From assembly GCA_010094045.1 (NCBI GenBank), contig ML986584.1:186001-250000 (forward strand): a stretch of 64,000 nucleotides of DNA, given 5' to 3'. Every line of letters starts with the position of its first letter. Within the stretch, counting starts at the first letter, position 1. The DNA comes from Lojkania enalia (lineage: Eukaryota > Ascomycota > Dothideomycetes > Pleosporales). A model generated the notes under the pieces. It saw only the letters and a list, made by a program, of their open reading frames with translations. It made no database searches and was not told the DNA's origin. Of the stretch, positions 1 to 12,397 are shown piece after piece. The position numbers and the translations under genes are program-made.

Positions 1-13
1 TCGCGATTTTAGT

Positions 14-23
14 NNNNNNNNNN
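14..23. other. assembly gap (10 N)
   Basis: Ten N bases. The 13 bases before the gap (TCGCGATTTTAGT) are identical to positions 1322-1334, part of the terminal inverted repeat of the element that follows. The gap therefore joins two contigs that break inside copies of the same repeat, and the join should not be trusted as true adjacency. Confidence 0.95.
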
Positions 24-1262
24 AAGAATCTTAAAATTATAAAAGACTAGTTCTATCTTATATAAAATATAAAAGCTAAATATATTATTATTAATAAAGA
101 TATATATAATTTTAATAAATTAAGTTTTATAATAGGTATAATATTAATAGAAGTAGTAGTTACTAATTCTAAGAGATAGAATTAATTAAAGTAGCTCTAG
201 CTAGGTAATTATAAGTAGACTATAGTTATCTAGAGTATTAATATAATAGAATAGGTAATACTACTTTTTATTATCTTTATAAGTATCTACTACCTCTCTA
301 TATAATATAAAGAAGATAATATTCTACTAACCTAGGCTATATAGGTTACTAATAATAGCTAAATAATAAATAATATTAGTATTAAATAGTTAAAGTATTT
401 TAATATATATATAAAGAATTATACTATTAGTATATATTAATTATTAATTCTTAATAGCTATAAGAGCTATAACTTACTTAAATTTAAACAGCTTTATAAG
501 AAAAAGAATATTATTACTCTCTATATACCTCTATATTTATTATATCTACTATAACTATTAGATATAGATTATTTCTTACCTTTAAAAACTATATATAGGT
601 ATTAAGTTAAGTAGCTAATATATAGTTATATTAACTATATTATAAAAATCGAGTTCTTATTCTACTTTAAAGTAGCTTTTAATATAGTAATTATAAAGAG
701 TAATATTCTAAATAGCTTTTAAAATACTAGTCTAGTTCTATTTAATTTAAATATAATACTATTAAAGTTTAAAGTTTAACTATATATACTAATATCTTTT
801 ATAGTTAAAGATACTCTTTAAAAGTTAAAAATACTAAGTAATTCTATTAAATTTAAGTCTTAATCTATATACGTTTAATTAAAAGTTTAAAAGTATCTAG
901 ATAACTTATCTATTTTAATAGTAGAAGCGTTTAAATAGTTTATAAAGGGTACTATATATATAATATATAAAAACATACTATTATATACTTAGGTTACTAA
1001 GCTTTAAGCAGCTAATAAGGCTGCTATATAACGTTAATTATATAAAAGAAAGTATATATAAAAGAAAGGCAACCTAATAATTAAAGAAGGCGTTTAATTA
1101 ACTACTCTAAAAGAGTTTAGCACTTATACTAATAGGAAGAAGGGTAGGAAGAAGGCGCGCGTTAATAGAGGCCAGCTGACTTAAAGGTGTTGTAGGCAGT
1201 ATAGTAAGGCTAGGTATAACTCGCGGACGTGTAAAAATGATGCTATAGATATAGAAGAATAG
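24..1262 (+). pseudogene. decayed pogo-like transposase, C-terminal part
   Basis: The reading frame is full of TAA/TAG stops, but the last 35 codons are nearly intact and end at TAG 1260-1262. They encode a basic stretch (KKGRKKARVN) followed by a zinc-knuckle-like C-x2-C-x4-H-x4-C remnant (CRQYSKARYNSRTC; the His has become Tyr, which fits CAC to TAC). Basic linker plus C-terminal knuckle is characteristic of fungal Fot/pogo DDE transposases. The DDE core cannot be read confidently because of RIP. It is not functional as it stands. Confidence 0.7.
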
Positions 1263-1391
1263 GCTACTATACTATATAGTACGATAGAATACAAGAAAGT
1301 ACAATATTTTGCGAAAAGTAGTCGCGATTTTAGTGTGGTCTTGGCATCATAATCAGCTCGCTTGGGTGATTAACTCGCTTATACTGTACGT
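24..1391 (+). mobile_element. pogo/Fot1-like DNA transposon, family I, copy A (5' part missing)
   Basis: This is the right-hand 1.37 kb of a Tc1/mariner-superfamily (pogo/Fot1-like) element. It aligns base for base, apart from C/T and G/A transitions, with the reverse complement of the full copies at 10183-12054 and 39867-41738, each 1,872 bp. The right terminus (about 1321-1391) is almost unmutated, so the terminal repeat can be read: the end is ACGTACAGTATAAGCGAG (reverse strand) next to a TA target dinucleotide at 1392-1393, and the inner TIR border is TCGCGATTTTAG. Two copies of an AAGCGAG motif lie in the TIR. RIP damage is heavy at the left and fades towards 1391. The left about 480 bp is lost at the gap or window edge. 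Confidence 0.85.
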
Positions 1392-1637
1392 TATATTATA
1401 TATAAATATTAAAACGTTATATAAAGACTAGAGATATCTATCTATATTATATAGGTTTTTATAGGAGCGAGGTCTGTACTCCTGCACGGACTAGCCGGGT
1501 CGGCGAAACCTTCTTCCATCAGGGTCGTGTCGTGTCAACCATACTCTGGCTGGCAGTAAGTTTGGCAGCTGGTTCGGGGCATTATAGTAGGAGCGGTGTA
1601 GATACAGAGGTGTCGCGGCGTTACCGTGATATATCCA

Positions 1638-2474
1638 CTACTTGCATTCGAAATAGTTCTCCTGCAAGGCATCATGCAGTCGGGCAAAGACACCACTATG
1701 CCACGTCCTGAAATCTCTCCACTCCTCCTCGGGCATGGTGGCGGAGAGCATATTTAGCCACCCACCTACGATTAGGTCGGCATAAGTAGCTTGTTTCCCC
1801 TCAAGGTACGGTCCGGTTTCGTGGACCATAAACAGCTGGGCCAGTGATGTCAGCGCGACCTTGAACGCCGTCTTGAGCTGCTCTCTTGCCTCGCCCTGAA
1901 CGGAGATATCACCCCAGGAGCTCAGGTGTGCACGTTTGACGAAGAGGGCCCTTACAGCCTCGGCCGTGTTCGGGTTGAAGGGGAGGTACTGGCTGACGAG
2001 CACTACATGGGCGGAGAAGGTAGCGTCGACGTGCGTGTTGAACCTTGCGTAGGCCTCGTTTTTGGATCCCTGGTTGGAAGTCAGGGGCGCAAAGAATGCC
2101 ATGTCCTTGTTCGGGCTCTCGTAGTCGAGGCCGGTGCGGGTAGAGTCCGGGGGGAAAAGGCGGCCGCCTGAGTCCGGAAACATGTCCTCGAGATAGTTAG
2201 CGATGTCGAACGAGTCGCCAATGATCCTGCCCGAGGCCGGATCCCGCAGCATGGGCAGCGTATAGTAGTCGGAGCCATCGTCGAATTTACGGGTGGCTGG
2301 GCAACCGAACCCCTTGCGAACGTCAGAGATGTCGAGGATGTCCACCCAGGTCGTCTTGAAGGGTACACATTTGAAGCTGAGCGCAAGACGAGCCTTGGAA
2401 GGATTAGGCGCGTAGGAGCGGGGTTCTATGGGTGAAGAGATATCGTAGAAGATGAAGGGGTTGGAGTCTGTCAT
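1638..2474 (-). CDS. glutathione S-transferase-like protein (UstS/GstA-type fungal GST)
   Basis: A single uninterrupted 278-residue frame. Residues about 8-105 form a thioredoxin-like GST N-terminal domain: FIFYDISSP at the start, then the SYAPNPSKARLALSFK segment that replaces the usual Cys/Ser loop, and the glutathione-binding GDSFDIANYLEDMFP turn (SNAIL/TRAIL-type motif). Residues about 130-270 form an all-helical C-terminal domain with the N-capping GPYLEGKQATYADLIVGGWL segment. The family conjugates glutathione or acts as an isomerase or accessory enzyme in secondary metabolism; the substrate here is unknown. It is the only intact gene within 49 kb of RIP-degraded repeats. Its GC content, CpG use and coding frame are normal, so it either escaped RIP or was kept by selection. 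The 3' end lies about 245 bp from a pogo element and the start 273 bp from an LTR. No intron is seen. Confidence 0.85.
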   Translation of the reverse strand: MTDSNPFIFYDISSPIEPRSYAPNPSKARLALSFKCVPFKTTWVDILDISDVRKGFGCPATRKFDDGSDYYTLPMLRDPASGRIIGDSFDIANYLEDMFPDSGGRLFPPDSTRTGLDYESPNKDMAFFAPLTSNQGSKNEAYARFNTHVDATFSAHVVLVSQYLPFNPNTAEAVRALFVKRAHLSSWGDISVQGEAREQLKTAFKVALTSLAQLFMVHETGPYLEGKQATYADLIVGGWLNMLSATMPEEEWRDFRTWHSGVFARLHDALQENYFECK

Positions 2475-2747
2475 TTTAAAAGTAGTGGGAGTGGAATGTT
2501 GGTGTGGTGTTGAAGCGGGCGGTACAAAGAATTTGATTCTTTATTTATTATTAGCCGCGAGTGCCGGACGCCAACCTTCCGCTGGCGCTGCACATTGGTC
2601 AACGCAAGCGTTATAGTAATTTTTACCACTTGCTTGTCTACCGCCTCTAGAAGTAGAGTTATATAATAATGTAAGTGACAAACAAGCGCCGGACAGGCGA
2701 GCGCAGGGTTGTTAAAAATTAAATTATTGTACTTCGTGATTATTTTA
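2475..2747 (-). promoter_or_regulatory. GST-like gene upstream region with TATA-like stretch
   Basis: The 273 bp between the GST start codon and the unmutated LTR at 2748 has normal base composition. About 60-70 bp upstream of the ATG, on the minus strand, lies an AATAATAAATAAAG run (around 2533-2546) that could serve as a TATA element. No other site can be assigned. The promoter must be compact, or lie partly in the LTR. Confidence 0.35.
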
Positions 2748-2960
2748 TGCTAAATAATTGTTACTAACCTATGTACCGCTGGTACATGTAACGACCGCCG
2801 TTGCAGTCGTACACACACCGGGGCCTTATTTACGTTAGGTCGGTTAGAGGTGGTGGCTTCAGTGAAGAGAGAGTATTAGGATTGCCGGTTCTTCGAATGT
2901 AACGAATATATTCTCAGAAGTCTAACGTGGTAACGAGATAAATCTACGAGAATAACTACA
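2748..2960 (-). repeat. G-III LTR, left copy, essentially free of RIP
   Basis: A 213-bp sequence from TGCTAAATAATTG to AATAACTACA with TG...CA ends. It aligns along its whole length with the AT-only version at 12180-12397; nearly all differences are C to T or G to A. It keeps many CpG and CpA sites (for example GTACCGCTGGTACATG, CACACCGGGGCC), whereas the sequence just beyond 3000 is heavily mutated. Confidence 0.8.
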
Positions 2961-5385
2961 TAGGACTCAATCTTCTAAAGAGATCTTCCGTCTTATATAG
3001 TTAGGTCTAAGACCGCTAAGCCTAGCTTATTAGGTCTATTAGGCCTATTAGGTCTAACCTACAATATCTAACACTTCTACTATTATTATATATATAGGTT
3101 ATACTATACTTTATTATCTAGCTAATTATCTCTCTAGTTCTTATAGTCCTACTACTTACTATCTAATAATTAGTTTCTAATATACGTCTACCTATTATTA
3201 TTCTATTAGTTCTTATTTAAGTTAACTTATTTAGTAGCTAATATTAGATTAAACTCTAATTATAAAGGTAGTACTTCTTAATATTCTATATTTATAATAT
3301 CTACTTCCCCCTTTATAAGTTTATTCTAAAACTTTTTAATCTATTATCTTATCTATTCTATCTAAATATAGTATCTTATTATCTTTAATAGTTTATTCTA
3401 ACTTCTAATATATTCTATATAGGTATATTATAGTACTATATTTATATTTTTCTATTTTAAGGTTAGTATTTTATATATTCTAGTAGATTCTATTTAACTT
3501 ATAAGTATAACCCTATTCTTCTTTCTTTTCTTTTTCTTTTATACTAAAGGTTTAATACGAAAATACCTCTATCTATAACTATTATATTAGTTATTTAATT
3601 CTTTTACTAGGTATTATAATAGATCTATTTTACTATTATTTAAACTATTAATCTATAAACTATAACTATTATAGTAATACTACCTTTTCTTTTATATATA
3701 AAAAGAATCTTTCTTAAAGTTTATTTTATAATCTTTTTTTAACTAAAGGTACCTTTTACTATTTTCTAGTAAATATATTAAAGGTTTATAAGAAGTCTAC
3801 CTCTACTTATTAAAATTTTATAACTACTAAAATAGAAGAGATTTATTATTTTAAAGAATTTATATATTATTATTATATAACTCTTTCTTATCTAAAGTAT
3901 ATTAAGAAATATATCTATTCTTTAAAAAAGTATAGTTTAAATTTTAGAAAATAAGAGATAAAGTTAATAGAAGAGTAAGAAAAGTTAGAAGAAGAAAAGA
4001 GGAGGTCTACTAGATCTAAGGTATTTTCTATTATTATTCTAAGTTTTATATAAAAGATTCTTTTTATATTACTACTATTATTACTTTCTAACTAGATTCT
4101 ACTTAATAATCTATTATTTTAGTCTTCTAGTAAAACTCCTTTAATTTTATAGTATAGTTAATTAGATTTTATACTAGTTTTTATAAACTTTTCTCTTATA
4201 AATATTCTTTCTATTTTACTAGATATTTCTACTAATATTTAAACTATTTTCTTACTAGTATATATTCTACTTTATATTTCTATTTTAGTTCTATATTAAT
4301 AGTTTCTTATAATAGTATATTATCTAATACTAGTTCTAGTTTTAACTTATAAAATACTAGGTATATTTTTATATTATTTAATAGTTTTAATTTAAAATTT
4401 ATAGATTTAACCTATTTTTTAATTAGAAATAGTTCTATTCTTTTATAATCTAGTTTTTTTATAGATTTTTTCGTTTTTAAGTTTTTTATTAATAAGAAAA
4501 CTTTACCCCTCTTTTTAAAGGTTAATTCTTTAATTTTTAACTTCTTAACTTATTCTAATATTTTAAGATTTTTTAAATCTTTTTCTTATACTAATTATAG
4601 ATTTCTCTTATTTCCTTAGCTTTTTAGTCTACTAGTAGGATTAGAAATCTCTTTTTATTTTATTTTTTATATATAATAGGTTTCTAACTATAATTAGTTT
4701 TAAAAAATATAGTTTTTATAGTACTTTAAGTTATTTTATTATAAGCTATTTATATTATAAATAATAGTTTAACTTAATTATCTTATTATTTATTAATATA
4801 TATTTTTAAATATATTTCTAGATTTTAATTAACTTATTCTATCTAACTATCTATCTATAAGTAGAAATTAGTTAATATCTATTATTAGATTTCTATTTTT
4901 TCTATCTATTTTTACTAGTATTTAAATATAAATAACTTATCTTTATTTAAAGTAATATACTTTAGAACTTTATATTTTATAAATATTATATATAATAACT
5001 TATATACTAGTTTAAATACTATAATTATTTCTAATACTAGTTTAAAGTATATATACTTTATTAGTTAGTCTACTATATTTATAATTATATTATATTTTTA
5101 TTCTAATTCTAATTCTACTAATTCTAGTAACTTAATTATAAAATCGATTATAATCTATTCCTATAGTTTTTTAAATACTTCTAATAGTTATAAGAATTTA
5201 TAAAGCTTATATTTTATAGCTTTATTCTTTATATATTTTAAATACTTATAAAGTATATTTTATACTTCTTTTCTTATATTAGTAAAAGTAAAACTCTTTC
5301 TTAACTTTTATTCTATTTCTATTACTTTTAAATATCTCTATTCTAATAATTTATATAATTCTTTTATTATCTACTATTATATATA

Positions 5386-7268
5386 ATATATTCTACTATT
5401 AAAGCGGCTAAACCATCGAAGCGGCTACTTTTTCTTAGTATAATAAATACTATATACGAAAAGTTAATTTACTTAATATTAATAAGAGATCCTATATATA
5501 ATATACTTTTATCTAATTTAAAATTTTCTCTACTATCCTTTTAGCACGTATAAGTATTATATCCAGTCTTACTACAGTTACTATAGTAGCATTAAACTAG
5601 TTAAACTCTTTCTTAAGTATTAGTACTACGAGTCTTCTTAAAGGGCTAAGAGCTTATAGATACTTTAGTAGCTATATATAAAGATCTCTCGCTATATAAT
5701 ACTATACTACTATACTAAATATACTTTCTTTTATATATTTTACACTTAGTTACTTTTTCTAATTACTTTTTAAGTTTAAAGTTATAAGCTTAAAAAAGTA
5801 TATTTTAATATAGTATTAACTTAATACTTTTTATAAGCTGTAAGAATCCTTCTTATACCTCTTTTAGTAATTATATAAAGAACTTTTATATAAGTATTAA
5901 TTGTAAACTAAATTTATATATATTATTTAGAATTTTAAACTACTAGAAGTTTTCTTATAAAAGTAGTTTTAGTAGAGTATATAGTTATATATTAAGGTAA
6001 TCTAATATAACCTATATATTTAGAAGAATAATTTCTATTACTTTAAAAGCCTTTTAATAGTTCTTATATATAAATACGTTAAAAAACGTGTTTTTAAAGG
6101 CTAGAAGAAAGCCTTCTTTATTAATATAGTAGACGTATTAGTACGCTAAATCTTATATATATTATAAATACTTTAGCTTTAATAGTAAGAAGTAAACTAT
6201 ATTAAGAGGCTGAAGTATATATAATAAATAAGAAGGTATATAAAGCATTAGAATCTTTTATATAAGGTAGTAATTTTTAAATTCCTAGTTAAGGTAGCTT
6301 TTATAGTTGTCTAAAATAAGTAGCCTATATAACTCTACCTAATATATTTTTATATACTTATTAAAGTACTTTAGCTACTTAAGACTAAATATATTATTTG
6401 TCCAGCCGTTTTTAGAGACTAAAATTTTCCAATTATATAGTATACCTACTTTTTTATACTATATAGAGATATAGACGCGTTCTTTATAAATAATAAATAG
6501 TAGGGTCGCGTATATAGTAGTATAGATACTCTAGATAACTATAATCTACTTATAATTACCTAGCTATATAAAAGTAGGCTTTATATAATATTTTAAACCT
6601 ATAATAACTTTTATAGTACTAATAATACCTATTTAAAAGCCTATTTTATTAAAGTTATAGATATTATTATTATATATATTATATTTCGTAATTATATCCT
6701 ATATAAGCTTAAACTATATATTAATAACCTCTAGATTCTCTTATTTTATTCTTTAACAATCCTTTACTTAATTAAAAGCTATTTTAAACTTATTTATATA
6801 CGCTATAAATTGTTTAGACTAATTCTTTCTTATATATATTCTACTATATATACTTAATAGTTTATCTACTATATCTACTACCTTATATAGCTAGAGCGTA
6901 AATCCTTGTAAATTAAAGTTAAGAATATATTATACGATTATTTATTCTTTAGTTACTATAAACTTCTAGTAATTTAATTATATATAAGGGCGAAACGCGA
7001 TTCTATAAAGTTAAGTAGAGAGTTGTTAATATTATATATTAAAAGCTATAACAGCGCGTCGCACGCTCTTAAACTAGCCTAATTTATACGCCTATAAGGT
7101 AAGTTTAATTCTACCTTCTTATTAAATTAATAGAAGGTTATATTATAGATTTATTATAGTTTATACGTAATATTTATAATACTAAGAAAAAGTAGCCGCT
7201 TCAATAGTTTAGCCGCTTCGATAGTTTAGCTGCTTCGATAGTTTAGCCGCTTTAATAGTAGAATATAT
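5386..7268 (-). mobile_element. pogo/Fot1-like DNA transposon, family II, copy A (1,883 bp)
   Basis: Terminal inverted repeats start ATATATTCTACTATTAAAG and the element is flanked by TA (5384-5385 and 7269-7270). The ends contain a 17-bp direct repeat (consensus CGGCTAAACTATCGAAG): two units at the left and four at the right. The minus strand carries a pogo-type DDE transposase relic: a NGWTNN...LKWLKYFNKY segment near 6350-6430, matching the conserved NxGWTN...WLxxFD region, with many stops. It is inserted in the G-III Gypsy element. Less mutated than copy B at 12398-14245. Confidence 0.85.
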
Positions 7269-7945
7269 TATAAGTATATATATAATTGTTTTTAAATTAT
7301 ATTTCTAACTACTTTTACTTCTCTACTATTTATTAGATATTATTCTACTATTTATATATCTCTTAACTTTTATTATTAAACTTATTCTAATATAATTAGT
7401 TTTATAACTTAAGTAACTTATAAATAATTATATATAAAAGATCTATCTAATTCTTATTTTAGAATTATATTTCTTTTATACTTTTTTTTAATTATATAGT
7501 TAGCTCTATAACTTAATATATTTATAACTATATTTTCTAACCCTTTCTAATATATTATCTTAAAGTTATAGTCTACTAATTATTCTATCTATTATATTTA
7601 ACTTTCTATAAGTTTCTTAATTACTATAAAATATATAAGATTTTTATAGTCTATTTAAACTTTAAATAGATATTTAGTTCTTATTAAATATATTTACTAT
7701 TTTCTTAATATTTTAACTATTACTAATAGTTCTTTATTATATATATTATAGTTAAGTTCTTCTAGTTTTATTTTTCTTAAAAAGTAGGTTTATAACTTTT
7801 ACTTTCTATTTTTATCTTACTAATTTAAGTAAATATCTATTACTTTATCTAATATATTAGTTTCTACTTAAAATTACTTCTCTAAGTTTAGTATTCTTAA
7901 TATTAATACTAAAGTAAAATAGGCTTTTAATTTTTTAAAAGCTCT

Positions 7946-8473
7946 TATTAGAAATATAGCTCTATACTACTATACTACTGTAACTAAAAGGTATAAATAA
8001 TTAATATTACTAATTATAGGTATAAAATAGTATATATACTCTTATATTATCTCCTTTCTTAGTAGCATACGCCCCGGACGCTCTAAGAGATATAATATAT
8101 AAAGGTAGATACTAAGACTTTTAGCTTTATTAGATTAACTATCTAGTTATCTCTAGCTATCTCTCTAATATACTTATATAGATATACTTATACGCATATA
8201 CCTATATATATATTAAACCTTCTAATAATTCTTAATATAACGCTTAAAAAAGCTGCCTTATACTTTAACTTTATAAAAAGTTTATTAGGCTAAACTAGTT
8301 CTTATATAAATCGAACTTACAACCTTATAGTACCACCTATTAACCCTATACGCTAGATAATATTAATTATAATATTAGAAGTATAGCTTTATACTATTAT
8401 ACTACTATAATTAAAAGGTATAAATAATTAATATCGCTAATTATAGGTATAGAATAGTATATATACCCTTATA
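7946..8473 (-). mobile_element. TRIM (miniature LTR retrotransposon), copy 1
   Basis: A 528-bp element with terminal direct repeats of about 101 bp, flanked by a perfect 5-bp duplication GCTCT (7941-7945 and 8474-8478). It is the reverse complement of the copy at 14746-15272. There is no coding capacity. Internally, on the minus strand, it carries a tRNA-like pair: box A-like TAGCGTATAGGG (8344-8355) and box B-like GTTCGATTT (8308-8316), about 39 bp apart. A patch near 8068-8085 keeps unmutated CpGs. It is inserted in the G-III Gypsy element. Confidence 0.85.
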
Positions 8474-10182
8474 GCTCTTTACTATACTTTCTACTATTTA
8501 AACCTATTTTCTTTTTTAGTAACTTCTATTAAAAATACTACTATTCTAGAGTATCTATTTATAAATTTTCTATAAAAATTTGTAAAGTTTAAAAAGAATT
8601 AAACTTATTTAACTAAAATAGATACTAACTATTTTAATATTATTTTAACTTTTTCTTATTCTATTTTAATACTATCTCTAAATATCTAAAATTTTAAAAA
8701 CTCTATTTTTATCTTATAAAACTTATATTTCTCTAAAATTATAAATAATTTATACTCCTATAATTTTACTAATATCTTTCTAATATATTTCTTATACTCT
8801 TTTAGTAATCTATTTATATAAACTAGAATATTATCTAGATATACTATTATAAATATATCTAAGAATTCTTTTAATATATTATTTATAACTATTTAAAAGG
8901 TTACTAGTATATTTATAAGTTTAAATAGTATTATTAAATTCTTAAAAAAACCTTCTTTTCTTTTAAATACTATTTTCTATTTATAATTTTTCCTACTAAC
9001 TTTATAATAGCTTTTAATATACTTTAACTATTTTAGAATATTACTTCTTTAAATAGTATATTCTAATATTTCTAGAGGTATAATTTTATCTAATAAATTT
9101 TATTATAAATCTAATACTTCTTTTACTTTATTCTTTCTAAGATTAATATATTATCGAGTTTTAATATACTTAGTAGATATTTTATATATCTAATAACTAC
9201 TACTATCCTTTTTAGTTATAGCTAATAATTACTTTCTTTTTTTACTAAATAGTATATTCTATATCTATTATTTATATAATATATTTAATACTATATTAGT
9301 TATTAGTATTTATTAGTAGGTTATATAATTATTATTTAAACTTTTTTCTTTTTATTTAAATATTCTTTTATATAATACCCTTTTTATTTATATAGAAAAT
9401 ATACGTTATTTTTAAACCTTTCTTTCTTAAAATTACTTATCTTTAATTATTAGTAGTTCTTTCTCTTATCCTTTTTAACTTTTCTAAGAACTATTAGATT
9501 ACTATTTTATAGTACTATCTTATTTTCCTTTTTAGCGAGTATAAATACCTATAGTTAAGATTATTTCTCTATCTTCTATTTATACTAATAGTTATTAATC
9601 TTAACTACTAATTTAATTATTTCTAATAATTTTATTAGCCTTTTTTTTCTAGCTAAATTATTTTTAATCTTATCTTTAAGCTCTTTATAAAAGATTTCTA
9701 TTAATATACTATTATTCTATTCTAATCTAATATTAAATTTCTAAAACTCTATAATATAATCTATTACTTTTTTAGTCTAGATTAGTTTTAGTAACTTCTT
9801 CTATATTTTCTATTTTATATCTACTTCTCTAAAAATATTTTAGATCTTATTTTTAAATTCTTTCTAACTCTTAAAAAGTTTATCTATAAATTTTCTAGTC
9901 TTCTTTATATTACCTCTATTCTCTAATTAATCTACTATAAATAGTTTAGCTTATACTAATAGTATCTCTTCTATATTTATTATTAAAGTTAAAATCTTAT
10001 TTTTATCTAGAAAAAAGGTTATACTATTAAACTTAAAGTATAACTCTATTAATATAAGAAAAGAGTTACTATATTTTTTCTTACTATTAAACTTCTTTAA
10101 TAAAGCTATCTTAGCTTATACTTATTATTTAGTTTTAGCTAGATTAGTTCTAGCTATAGCTAGCTTATGTTATATTTATATA

Positions 10183-12054
10183 ATATATAGTATAAGCGAG
10201 CTAATTATCTAAGTAAGCTAATTATAATACTAAGACTATATTAAAATCGCGACTACTTTTTATAAAATATTATACTTTCTTATATTCTATTATACTATAT
10301 AGTATAGTAGCCTATTCTTCTATATCTATAGTATTATTTTTACACGTCCGCGAGTTATACTTAGCCTTACTATACTACCTATAGTACTTTTAAGTTAGCT
10401 AGCCTCTATTAATATACGCCTTCTTTCTACTCTTCTTTCTATTAGTATAAGCGCTAAACTCTTTTAGAGTAGTTAATTAAACGCCTTTTTTAATTATTAG
10501 GTTACCTTTCTTTTATATATACTTTCTTTTATACGATTAATATTATATAGTAGTCTTATTAGCTATTTAAAGCTTAATAACCTAAGCGTATAATAGTACG
10601 TTTTTATATATTATATACGTAGCACTTTTTATAAACTATTTAAATACTTCTACTATTAAAGTAGATAAACTATCTAGATACTTTTAAACTCTTAATTAAA
10701 CGTATATAGATTAAGACCTAAATTTAATAGAATTACTTAGTATTTTTAATTTTTAAGAAGTATCTTTAACTATAGAAGATATTAGTATATATAGTTAAAC
10801 TTTAAGTTTTAATAGTACTATATCTAAATTAAATAGAATTAGACTAGCGTTTTAAAAGCTACTTAAGATATTACTCTTCGTAATTACTATATTAAAAGCT
10901 ATTTTAAAGTATAGTAGGAACTCGATTTTTATAATATAGCTAATATAACTATATATTAGCTACTCGACTTAGTACCCGTATATAGTTTTTAAAGGTAAGA
11001 AATAACTTATATCTAGTAGCTATAGTAGATATAATAAATATAGAGGTATATAAAGAGTAATAATATTCTTTTCTTTATAGAGCTATCTAAATTTAAGTAA
11101 GTTATAACTTTTATAACTATTAAGAATTAGTAATTAATATATACTAATAGTATAATCTTTTATATATAAGTTAAAGTATTTTAACTACTTAATACTAATA
11201 TTATTTATTATCTAGCTATTATTAGTAACCTATATAGTTTAAGTTAGTAGAATATTATCTTCTTTATATTATATAGAGAGGTAGTAGGTACTTATAAAGA
11301 TAATAAAAGGTAGTATTACCTATTCTATCGCGTTAATACTCTAGATAACTATAGTCTACTTATAATTATCTAGCTAGAGCTACTTTAGTCGATTCTATTT
11401 TTTAGAGCTAGTAACTATTACTCCTATCGATATTATACCTATTATAAAGTCTAATTTATTAAAGTTATACGTATTTTTATTAATAATACTATACTTAGCC
11501 TTTATATTTTATATAAGGTAGAACTAGCCTCCTATAATCTTAAAATCCTTATATTTAACTCTTAAATAGTTATACTTTTAATTAAATTTAACTTTAAGTT
11601 TAAGCGTATATTTAATAAAGTTCTCTATCTAGTTCTTTCTAATCTAGCTAGTAGAGCGCGCAGCTAGTAGTAAATTAGCTATATTTTAAATAGTAGTAAG
11701 CTGTAGTAGAAATTCTCTTATATCTAGATCTAGTATATATTAAATAATTATCTACTCCTTAGTCTTACTAAACTTTATTAAATTAAACTAGTAATCGTAT
11801 TATAGAGCTATTTCTTATTTTTATATATTAGGTATACTTTAGAAGATATTATAGATTAATATAACGCGATATATAGTTAGTATTATATCTTATTAAAGAG
11901 CTTAGAGTATAAGTTATATTCTAGCTTCTTTCTAAATTAATTCTACAGTTACTAATTATAGTATAATACTATAAAGTATAATTATCGCGATTTTAGTAGA
12001 GTTTTAGTATTATAATTAGCTTGCTTAGGTAATTAGCTCGCTTATACTATATAT
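10183..12054 (-). mobile_element. pogo/Fot1-like DNA transposon, family I, copy B (full length, 1,872 bp)
   Basis: Both TIRs are present (about 10183-10257 and 11984-12054), each ending in the AGTATAAGCGAG motif and bordered inside by TCGCGATTTTAG or its complement. TA flanks lie at 10181-10182 and 12055-12056. The transposase remnant runs on the minus strand, with the zinc-knuckle region near 10320-10380. The length is identical to the copy at 39867-41738. It is inserted in the G-III Gypsy element just inside its right LTR. Confidence 0.88.
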
Positions 12055-12179
12055 TAATATAAGTCTTCTATTTCTATACTTTCTATACTATAGTTTTTTT
12101 TAAAACTTATAATCTTTAGATTATTATAATTTAACTTGATAATATAATAGATATTTTTAAATAGTTTCTATTCTCTTAA

Positions 12180-12397
12180 TATTAAATAGTTATTATATTA
12201 CTAATCTATATACTATTAATATATATAATAACTACTATTATAGTTATATATATACTAGAGCTTTATTTATATTAAGTTAGTTAGAAATAGTAGCTTTAAT
12301 AAAAAAAGAATATTAGAATTACTAGTTTTTTAAATATAATAAATATATTCTTAGAAGTTTAATATAGTAATAAAATAAATTTATAAGAATAACTATA
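12180..12397 (-). repeat. G-III LTR, right copy, heavily RIP-mutated
   Basis: 218 bp aligned to the LTR at 2748-2960, with about 5 extra bases near the left end. The ends read TATTAAATAG...AACTATA, as expected if TG...CA became TA...TA by RIP. The terminal TA (12396-12397) was used as target by the pogo-II element that follows. Confidence 0.75.

Larger units (their letters stand above)
2748..12397 (-). mobile_element. Ty3/Gypsy LTR retrotransposon (family G-III), RIP-degraded, interrupted by three insertions
   Basis: Bounded by related LTRs at 2748-2960 and 12180-12397. The coding direction is minus. A reverse-transcriptase catalytic box (YLDN, from YLDD) is readable in reverse complement at 8830-8841, with VYLDNILVYI context. 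An integrase-like stretch (DRLTKY preceded by KPYGLLQ- and WE-IIIDFI-like segments) is readable in reverse around 4900-5300. Gag-like sequence lies towards 9500-10150. Removing the pogo-II element (5386-7268), the TRIM (7946-8473), the pogo-I element (10183-12054) and their duplications leaves about 5.36 kb, a normal Gypsy size. No convincing target-site duplication was found, so the outer borders rest on LTR alignment. All frames are destroyed by RIP. Confidence 0.75.

Noticed and set aside
1926..2386. Open frames overlapping the GST gene on either strand
   Set aside because: Shadow frames of the 278-codon GST gene; no independent support.
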